From Acytostelium subglobosum LB1 (lineage: Eukaryota; Evosea; Eumycetozoa; Acytosteliales; Acytosteliaceae): DNA of 64,000 nucleotides. Shown here piece after piece: positions 56,436 to 64,000 of the stretch. The notes beneath the pieces are model-generated. The model was not told the DNA's origin. It was given only the letters and a program-made list of their open reading frames with translations, and searched no databases. The position numbers were made by a program, and so were the translations under genes. Location: positions 188,126 through 252,125 of the forward strand of contig NW_012236516.1 of the NCBI RefSeq assembly GCF_000787575.1. Direction: 5' to 3'. Each line of letters starts with the position of its first letter. Within the stretch, counting starts at the first letter, position 1.

Positions 56436-57988
56436 CCCGCTGTGTGGTCCTTGTCAAAGTCAGTGTTCACCATCTGTATCTCAATCACGTCCGCCGTGCA
56501 GCCATATTGCAATGAATCTCTGTCTCCATCTTGATAGACTGCCGTCGTACTTCCACGTTGACCATGAACCTTTGTCACCATCTTGACAGACGTCCGCCGT
56601 GCTGCCACAGCCATGTTGACCACAGCCCAGAACCTCTGTCTCCAACTAGATTGACAGACGCCATGTGTCTAGAGCCTCTGCCTCAAACTTGACTGCCGCC
56701 GTGCTGTTGACCACAGCCATGAACCACTGCCGCTGATGCCCAGAGTGTACCTCTGCCAACAAGCTGCCTGACCACCGCCGCCATGCTGTCTGACCACTTC
56801 CCCTAACCTCTGCCGCCATGCTGTCTGATCACTGCCGCCATGTTGCCTGAGTTGACAACTGCTGCCTGAGTCCATGAACCTGTGTCTCCAACTAGACAGA
56901 CGACCGCCATGCTGCCACGTTGACCAACGCCATTATGACTCGGCCATGCTGACCACGACCTGTCCACAGCCCAGAACCTCTGTCTCCAACGAAACAGACG
57001 GCCGGACTCCACCATGCTGCCTTGAGTGACCTTAGCCCTGAACCTCTGTCCCTCAATGAGTGAGTACTACTACACCAATGATCGCACAGCTGCTCACCTA
57101 TACTCTTCTTACTTACACCATTCTCTTCTCCCTTCTCTTCTGTCTTCCCTTGTGCCTTGAAGACCTCTGGGTAGTCCTTGTCCAAGTTAGTGTCTCCAAC
57201 TAGACAGACGGCCGCCTTTGTGACTCGGCCATGCTGACCACCGCCATGCTACCAAGTTGTCCACACCCCCGAACCTCTGTCTCCATCTAGAATGAGGTCG
57301 CCATGAGCCCTGACTGACCACAGCCCAGAACCTCTGTCTACATCTAGACAGCCCCATTGTGACTCTGCCATTCTGACACCGCCATGCTGCTAGGTTGTCC
57401 AATGCCAAGCTGTCCACAGCCCAGAACCTCCGTCTCCAACTTGACTGACTGCCGACGTGCTCCCACGTTGACCACAGCCACGAACCTCTATCTCCATCTG
57501 TACAGTCGTCCACCATGTTGCCAAGTTGTCCAGAACCTCTGTCTCTGCTAGACTGAAGATGTCCTGAATGACCACGGCCTCCCATTCTGCACCGAGTCAA
57601 CCTCTGTGGTCCGTCGCCGTGTTGCCAGCCACGTTGATCACAGCCATGAACCAATGTCTCCAACTTGACTGACTGCCAGGCGTGCTCCCACGTTGACCAC
57701 AGCCCTGAACCTCTGACTCCAACTAGACTGCCACAATGCTGCCACTTTGACCCGCCTCCATGTCAACAAGATGGGCCATCGTTGACCACCTCTGACTCCA
57801 ACCAGACAGACAGCCGCGATGAGAAGTGCGCCGCCATGCTGCCAAGTTGTCCATCTCGAGTTGACCACAGTCCAGAACATCTGTCTCCAACTGGACAGAC
57901 GCCACGCTGACAAGCGCACCGCCATGTTGCCATCAGATCATTGACAGACCACAGCCATCCTGCCAAGTTGACGAGTGTTTCCAAAGTA
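56436..57988 (+). repeat. Degenerate 50-90 bp repeat array, unit B
   Basis: Same word set as the unit A array (CCTCTGTCTCCAACTAGACA, GCCGCCATGCTG, CCAAGTTGTCCA, TTGACCACAGCCC) but with different repeat order and count. It is interrupted by an intron-like cassette at 57060-57162. Confidence 0.85.
57060..57162 (+). other. Intron-like cassette inside array B
   Basis: GTGAGTAC donor at 57060, pyrimidine tract, TGTGCCTTGAAG end. Equivalent to 51439-51546 in unit A. Confidence 0.5.
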
Positions 57989-57990
57989 TT

Positions 57991-57996
57991 AATAAA
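57991..57996 (+). terminator. Polyadenylation-type signal after array B
   Basis: AATAAA in GTATTAATAAACGATGA, the counterpart of 52518. Confidence 0.5.
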
Positions 57997-58077
57997 CGAT
58001 GAAAACAGGAGTTGTACAAGTGTGACTTGGAAGGAGAATAACAACAATTGGCAAAGTACAACTCAATGATGTCGCCT

Positions 58078-58479
58078 GGGCACGGTTGCTGCCCTTGGCT
58101 TGAAAAAAAAAAAAGGCAGCACTTGTGACAATGAGAAGAAACTCTCAAAGTCCAAAGTTGCTGCCATACCTGTCTCGACGTGCCTAAAGTCTAATAGCGA
58201 CAGGTGTAGACCCCAGGCCGTGCCCACCCCTCTTACATGATGGGCCCACCCGTCCCTCTTGCATGACAGGCCGACCCATCCCTCTTGCATGATGGGCCAC
58301 GGCCACCTCCTTGCGGAGATGGCCAAATGGTGATGGGAGGAAAATGTTAGTAGTATTCGGTCCTGGAAAGGTCCACCTCGGCTTGGCCTGGCTTGGCTCG
58401 GCGGTATGGCACTCGGTCTGGCACGGCACTGGCACGGCACTGAATGACTTGGAGGGAATAGACCTCGCAACGACAGGTC
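58078..58479. ncRNA. Candidate structured RNA element, copy B
   Basis: Copy of 52605-53009 with all hairpins kept: H1 58222-58245 (one C/A mismatch), H2 58249-58270, H3 58275-58296, H4 58301-58324, and the outer pairs. Small indels against copy A shift every reading frame, which argues against protein coding. The A-run is longer here (about 12 bases). Confidence 0.5.
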
Positions 58480-58683
58480 ATCGTGTGAATGAATCACAAC
58501 GTCTCCACTGTGTCATCTGGGTTCGGGTGATGGATGTAGGACCACTGATTGGTGCGTTGGTAATCGAATATGTTGTTGTTGTTGGTTGTTGGTGGTTGAT
58601 TGGTTTCAATCGCGAGCCGAGAGATATTTGGGTTTTACCCATCACTCATCTGCTTGATCGACGGCAAAATATATAGAGGTGAA

Positions 58684-59414
58684 TTACTGTTTGTTGAAAA
58701 GGTGAGGGACCGGAGGAGAGAATACAGGCTCATCCACCTCATAATCTGGTGATGGTGGGTATTGGTATCTGATTCCTAGGTGGTGTTGGCCTGGGTCTGC
58801 TTGGACGGCTGGATGATTGAATGGTTTAGGTGGTTGTGGCATCATCACTTGGTCTCCAGGTATTGGTCCGAGGTCATGTGGCTGTTGTTGGATGCCAATG
58901 TCTTTGAGTGACATGGATGAGAAGCATCAAAGGTGATAATTGAATGGATGGTTAGTATTATTTTTTGACAGTAGCATGCAAGTTCATTTGATATATACTT
59001 ACCATTTGGAATTGGTTCCTGTTGACCATTGGGATGATCTGGCAACTGGTTGATCTCTGGTAAGTTTGTCCTCCCAATGAATAGAGTTTGATGGATCTCA
59101 TTGTGTGGTGTATATGTTATCCTAATGGGATCATGGACTCCATCAGTGCGCACAAGAAGGGTGTAAATCACCTTTTTAGAAGATTCCTCGCCCAATAACA
59201 ATGTCCTTGGTCGACTATCGAATAAACTTAGAATTGGGTACATTTTGATGACTGCTGTTTTTTTGTCAAAGTCTATCCTTATTAGGGTGATGACCCTGTG
59301 ATTTAAGTCGGCCAGCAACAAGTTCTTGGGTATGTGCCTGTTGAACAAAGGTCGAATGAGTTTGGCTGGATTGTATATATATTGATTATTATTATTATTA
59401 TTATTATTATTCAT
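58684..59414 (-). CDS. Orphan small protein, unit B paralog
   Basis: 209 residues from exons 59414-59003 and 58901-58684. Starts with poly-Asn, then the repeated motif LIRPLFNRHIPKNLLLADL and ILSLFDSRPRTLLLGEE. The second exon gives DIGIQQQPHDLGPIPGDQ and the Pro-rich end YQYPPSPDYEVDEPVFSPP. The intron has the same phase as in the unit A gene. N-terminal exons differ more than C-terminal ones. No known family recognised. Confidence 0.65.
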
Positions 59415-59756
59415 TATTGATTGATTGATTGATTGGTAGCGTTGGAAAACACTGTTGAGAAAGATATTATTGTATTGCAGATAATGGTTTGGGAATAGCC
59501 GAAGTAAAGAGTCTATGATATTAATGATATTGATATTATAGATTGAAATTGATTGATTGATTGATGAATAGTTGGTGAATCAATGTTAGTATAATGAAAT
59601 AGAATGATGATAGAATTATAATAACATAGTAATAATGTTATATAAGTGTACATACATGTAGTAGAGTGATAAGGTAATGAATGATGTCAATGCCCACTTG
59701 TCCAAGGACATTCACCGCAATGAGAGAGTCTGTGAGTGGATAGAGACACTCCCGCA

Positions 59757-59780
59757 CACTCACACACTCATACACACACA

Positions 59781-59812
<32 letters not shown>
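59757..59812. repeat. (CA)n microsatellite
   Basis: A run of CACACA with small interruptions. Unit A has a shorter one at about 54310-54330. Confidence 0.8.
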
Positions 59813-59815
<3 letters not shown>

Positions 59816-59851
59816 ACCTAAAGACACATTTTGAATAAAATATTTAAATAT

Positions 59852-60073
59852 TTAATTAACAGATTGACCATTTAACGGTCCATTTGAATTTGTATCACTC
59901 AATACCATCTCAGTGTCATCATCAATGAAGTTCACGTTGATGAGCCTTGATTGAGGCAGTGATAGTTGATGACCTTGATTGAGGCTTAGTGAGCCCAACG
60001 ATCGTTCCAACTTGAATACTCTGATGAATGAATGAATGAATGAGTCTTGTTGTGACTCTGCTCTGGTGTCCAT
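59852..60073 (-). CDS. Conserved short reading frame (possible last exon), unit B
   Basis: Counterpart of 54372-54614 with an identical C-terminal segment (LINVNFIDDDTEMVLSDTN and following) and an unrelated upstream part. The gene model is incomplete. Confidence 0.35.
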   Translation of the reverse strand: MDTRAESQQDSFIHSFIRVFKLERSLGSLSLNQGHQLSLPQSRLINVNFIDDDTEMVLSDTNSNGPLNGQSVN

Positions 60074-61974
60074 TGTGATCTTGATGAGCTTGCATGTGAT
60101 CAGGTAGTGTAGTGGGCCGTGACGATTGAATGAGTGTATCGCTTCAACCTCAATTGGATGTGTTGCTCTATCTTGCTGTGAATGACTGGTTGTTTGACTG
60201 ATTGACTGACTGCCTGGATGAGTGTTGGTTCAATGGTCACTGCTGATGCAGGTCATTATAAGATGAGTTCAAGGTAGATTGATTGTCCAGGTAATCGATT
60301 GAGTGTGTATTGTTGTAGAAACTGCATTGAATGGCTCCTTGCTGAAGGTGTTGCATCAATCAGACACCATCATCGAGATGTGATGGCTCCAATAACGGTG
60401 ATCATTGAGTCGAGCATGGTGATCGAGTGAGTTGGAGATAATGACATCTTCTGTCCAGGTTGTTCTCAGTATCGTCGATTGGGACTCGTGCACCGGTATG
60501 ATGCTGCTCCAGCGGCTCTGCGGTGTGTCTGAGATATAGCCGGACTGCCGCTGCAATTGGGTGCAATGAGGATGAATGTGCTTGATCTTGCTGTGAATGC
60601 ACAACTAAGCGTTGATTCATTTCTGCCATGGGATTATCTCATTAGCGATGGCGTCCTCACCATCTTGATGTTGGTGGGCGGTCTCGTTTCCAAGATGAGC
60701 CGAGGTGGTTCTCGATGTTCCTGACTGACTGACTGACTGAGTGAGTGTTCGTTGGGGATGCATGTCCATTCCACAAGTTGAGCTCCATGTCCACCTATTG
60801 ATCAAGTCTGGTCCAATGTCGTTAAGGCTGTGTGAAATAGTGATTTCCCATTTGATGTCTCGCAATTGTTATCTACACAATTCCTGATGCTTGCAAATGA
60901 CTGGACATGGAAGTTGGTGGACTCCTCCTCTCCGTCGCCACTGCTGTCAAATCGGACAATGTTGTTCAGTCCTTAAGCCCTAAGGATTCATTGATAGTGA
61001 TGGACTCTCGACCAACGAGCTGTCTGTCTGTAGATATGAATGACACAGAGCGACCATACCATCCCACTCGATCCAACTAGTTGACCACTGTGACCTGCCG
61101 TTACGACGTTTGGACGTTGCTGTTCATGGGGATGTGGCAGCCTTCTTGCCCTCAACTCTCACCTCCTGAGGTGCACTCAGACCGTCGATGAGCTAGCCCT
61201 GTATTGTGGAAGACCTCCTCGGTGATGGACCTCGGCAGGCTGCGTGTATCATGGTAGAGACTGGTAGTAACCGAGATTGTAACTGGATCCAGAGGCCAGA
61301 GAACCGTCTGGTCGGTCCGATCACAGGCAAGATGGGCTTGGGGCTATGTCGACATAATCAAGCGCCCGGGCTCCTCCTGCATCAAAGAAGAACGAGATCA
61401 GACAGCACAGACCAGAATAGCAGACTTGATTAGTTGAGCGGTAACATCTGTCATCATGACATAGATGGATGGGATGGCCTTCTGGGATACAATCCAATTC
61501 GGTCATGTCATTGTTTGGGTAACCATTGTATTACATTACACATAAATGCAATTGAATGTTTGATTATATATATTATAAAGGCTGGTGTCGTTGTAAGAAT
61601 GAATGAATGAATAAATGAAAGCATGACAGTTGAGTTTGGATTCAATAAATCATCATAATATCTTGTGTTACCCATTGAATGAACTTCCTTTCATAATTAT
61701 CATTTGAACTTCATAAGCTTGTGTAAGTTGGTGTCAGTTATTGGGATTTGAATTTGAAATTTTCGAATGGTAACGGCTGGGTTTCAAAATCCGTCAATGA
61801 TGGTTGGTTGTATGGGGAGTGTAATACTCATTGTTCGACATAGACAGCTATAAATACCACTAACTTTTGTCATTGACTCCTTCATTCTTATCTCTCTTAC
61901 TTCTACTTGTACTTACTTATACACTTATACACATATACAAACATGTCTTGAACCTTTGTTACCTTGAAGACCCG

Positions 61975-62485
61975 GACCGAACCTCTGTCTACTCTAGTCT
62001 GTCGCCGCAGTGCTGCACCGCCATGCTGTCTGACCTCTGCCGCCGTGCTGTTGGCCCTCCTTTTTGACCCTCTTTGTTGCCATTCATGCCGACAACGCCG
62101 CTGTGCTGACTCTGCCGCAATGTTCACCTCTGCTGCCGTGCTGCTGACCTCTGCTGCCGTGCTCTGTCGCCGTGTTGATGACCTCTGCTGCCGTCCTCTC
62201 TCGCCGTGTTGACCCTGCCAGGTGCAGTCATGCTGCTTGACCTCTGTCACCTTGATGTCTATAATCTCTGCCGCAATGCTGACCACCGCCATGCTTCCAA
62301 GATGGCGGCCGCCAAGAACCTCTGACTCAGACCAGATGTCGACGCTAACCGACCACTATCACCAACTAGTCAGAAGTCCGCCATGCTGCCACGTTGTCCA
62401 TCTCGAGTTGACCAGCCCAGAACCTCTGTCTCCAACAAGGCAGACAGGTGCCATTCTGCCAAGTTGACATGAGTATCCAACTGGT
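61975..62485 (+). repeat. Short repeat array, unit C
   Basis: A diverged, shorter array. Its first half is dominated by GACCTCTGCTGCCGTGCTG units, a higher-order variant of the same words. Its second half (62,290-62,485) returns to the A/B form (CTCTGTCTCCAACAAGGCAGA). Confidence 0.75.
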
Positions 62486-62500
62486 AATAATCGAAGCATT

Positions 62501-62506
62501 AATAAA
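62501..62506 (+). terminator. Polyadenylation-type signal after array C
   Basis: AATAAA in GCATTAATAAACGATGA, kept even though the rest of unit C is truncated. Confidence 0.5.
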
Positions 62507-62622
62507 CGATGAATGTTGATCATTGATTGATTGATTGTTTGTTTGTTTGATGAACTGTCCTTGCAATATGATCCCTATGATTACAATCAACTTTGGAAAC
62601 TGATCATGTTTTATAGAACTCA

Positions 62623-63866
62623 CTAGACATCATCGTCCTCTTCCACTTCATCTACGTAGTCCTCGTCGTATTCTTTCTAAACCTCCTCTTCCACAATGAC
62701 TTGGTTTTCCTCTACTTTTGGTTGGTGGATTTATCGTTCTGCTTTTTGTTGGATTGAATACAGATCGACGGAGAAGAATGCGGGAAACGTTGGAGGTAGA
62801 GGATCTACACCATTGAAAAATTCAGCTGTTGGGATCTGGAGTTGGTAAAGAGGAATAAGATGATGATTACAAGGACTATGCAGATTCAGAGGATTTAAAT
62901 GATCTATGATGGCTGGAGGGGAACCATCTTGAGGCATTACTCCTTCATAGCCATGTGGGGCCTAACCATCTGGTGATATCTGACGGACTCTTGGGATAGT
63001 ATTGATGGGATCCAAATATGTTGTTCCACAAGAGATGATCCTTATTGGATTGGCAGCAGCACCATTCCGATAGTATAAAACAATCATTCCAAAGTAACCG
63101 TTATGTCTCGGATAGATCTTGATACCAATGACTATTCTGATGGTGCTTGGCACAGCTTCAACTGCAGGAACCCCTGCAGATACAGCAGCGACACGATCAA
63201 TGAAGTAAGCCAAGCACTTCTGATTCAACATTGGAAGTGACTGTGACTTGGCAGTTTCAATCACCAATGTAGGATATGGAGTTCCACTGCCGTCTTACGA
63301 ATGTAAAAGATTGACATTCGGTCGTCCCGGGTCTAAACTTTGTTCAGGTTCTGCACAAGTATGATTTTGAAGAATCAGGGTTGGAGATCCTGCAGTGTCC
63401 AACAATTGATGATGTTGAACCGCCTCATCTCTAATAAGGTTAACAAATAGTTCGGCACAGCGCTCATGTTCCACAGAATTCACTTCATAGATCATTGCTT
63501 TTCCTTCTTCAAACCATATTCTTGAGCCTTCCCCATCCTTCAGTCTTCTTGAAAGATAAGACTCAAATCCTATTGATCCTAGAACAACACCTCCCTCTGG
63601 AACATAACCAATCTAATTTATAATCACTTGTTAGTATCCACTTTTGATTTATGTGTATCAATTCATATCTTTACCTCTTTCAAATAATATATCTTGTTAG
63701 ACCATCCTTTGATTCCATTGACATTTTCAATAGCATTCTGAGGTTTAGAGGATGTGGATAAATTCATTGATGTCGAAGTTGAAGATGAAGATGTAAAGTG
63801 TAATGAGATACGATATAATATCAATGTTGGTCCAATAAACAAATAAACAAGAGACAGGAACAACAA
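62623..63866 (-). pseudogene. Decayed paralog of the acidic-tailed orphan gene
   Basis: Matches the gene at 46081-47511 along its length, including the intron (63674-63613) after YYLKE. In-frame stops interrupt it at 63295-63297 (TAA) and 62962-62964 (TAG), with no frameshift across those two. Near the 3' end another stop follows SIQQKAER, and the acidic tail (62,623-62,715) is in another frame with its own stop. Core motifs remain readable: TLVIETAKSQSLPMLNQK and STIRIVIGIKIYP. The N-terminal Ser-rich stretch is shortened. It is described as broken only; no repaired form is proposed. Confidence 0.8.
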
Positions 63867-64000
63867 ACAGAGTGCTTTGTTTACATTGGTCGTTGTGGTT
63901 AACTAAAAAGGAAAAGATGGTGAAACGACACAAACCCATCATCACTATCGAGTTTGAATAATACTCAACGAGAGTCTCGCACTGGAGAGAGATACATACA
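63867..64000. other. Window end, upstream of the pseudogene
   Basis: AT-rich sequence; nothing recognised. Confidence 0.4.

Larger units (their letters stand above)
55830..61500 (+). repeat. Tandem segmental duplication, unit B
   Basis: Second copy of unit A with the same order of parts: leader, intron-like cassettes, repeat array, AATAAA, structured G+C-rich block, minus-strand two-exon gene, minus-strand short frame, and a diverged tail from 60,074 to 61,500. The tail holds no supported gene, only patchy similarity to 54,620-55,760. Identity varies along the unit and looks highest in the G+C-rich block. Confidence 0.85.
61500..62530 (+). repeat. Shortened third copy, unit C
   Basis: Has the leader element (TTTGAATTTGAAATT at about 61,748, then ACGGCTGGG), a short repeat array and the AATAAACGATGA end at 62,501. 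It lacks the structured block and the minus-strand genes and runs directly into the decayed orphan gene. Confidence 0.75.

Noticed and set aside
51210-57988. CRISPR-like array
   Set aside because: Repeats are degenerate, vary in length and have no unique spacers of constant size; the host is a eukaryote.
50630-62530. Retrotransposon or DNA transposon
   Set aside because: No reverse transcriptase, integrase, transposase, terminal repeats or clear target-site duplications were seen. A non-autonomous element remains possible.
62962-63297. Separate small genes inside the orphan paralog
   Set aside because: Frames are collinear with the intact gene and separated only by stops, so they are parts of one broken gene.

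Overview
The window is nuclear DNA of a dictyostelid social amoeba (Amoebozoa). The signs are dense intron-containing genes with short GT-AG introns; an intergenic style of AT runs and (TCAA)n/(TTGA)n tetranucleotide tracts; and typical dictyostelid proteins: a CABP1/TerD protein, a lectin-TIG-EGF membrane receptor of ComC/Tgr style, GSK3/gskA, and Asn- and Gln-rich linkers. Coding DNA is clearly richer in G+C than in Dictyostelium discoideum, so a species outside that group (Acytostelium, Tieghemostelium or Polysphondylium type) is more likely. That last point is inference.

Positions 1-50,100 are ordinary core genome on both strands. In order: a VNX1-type cation/proton exchanger (5' end cut by the window), a Neo1/ATP9-class P4-ATPase flippase, GSK3 (gskA), ribosomal protein S29, the STRIPAK subunit MOB4, an unknown protein of repeated Cys/His modules, a calponin-homology/giant coiled-coil protein (its frame is broken only by one ambiguous base, N, at 19286), a secreted cytosine-deaminase-like enzyme, the repair protein XPC/Rad4, a small membrane protein, an 1844-residue helical-bundle protein, a C-type lectin/TIG/EGF receptor, a tiny DnaJ-type zinc protein with a prenylation signal, mitochondrial bL20, LSm3, the AP-4 mu subunit, CABP1, a Rab GTPase, an acidic-tailed orphan protein and transketolase. 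I rebuilt exon joins by reading phase. Most genes become complete and family-like this way.

From about 50,630 to the end the character changes. A unit of about 5 kb occurs twice in tandem (about 50,630-55,760 and 55,830-61,500), and a shortened third copy (about 61,500-62,530) runs into a decayed paralog of the orphan gene at 46,081-47,511. Each full unit holds, on the plus strand, an AT-rich leader, one or two intron-like donor/pyrimidine/acceptor cassettes, and a G+C-rich array of degenerate 50-90 bp repeats ending at AATAAA. It then holds a strongly conserved G+C-rich block that folds on paper into a chain of hairpins, three of which share the same 10-base loop at an exact 26-base spacing. 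On the minus strand it holds a two-exon orphan protein gene of about 210 residues and a further conserved short reading frame. No transposase, reverse transcriptase or integrase was seen. The best candidate for something undescribed is this unit: a duplicated locus making a spliced repeat-array RNA, a structured RNA and a small orphan protein family.
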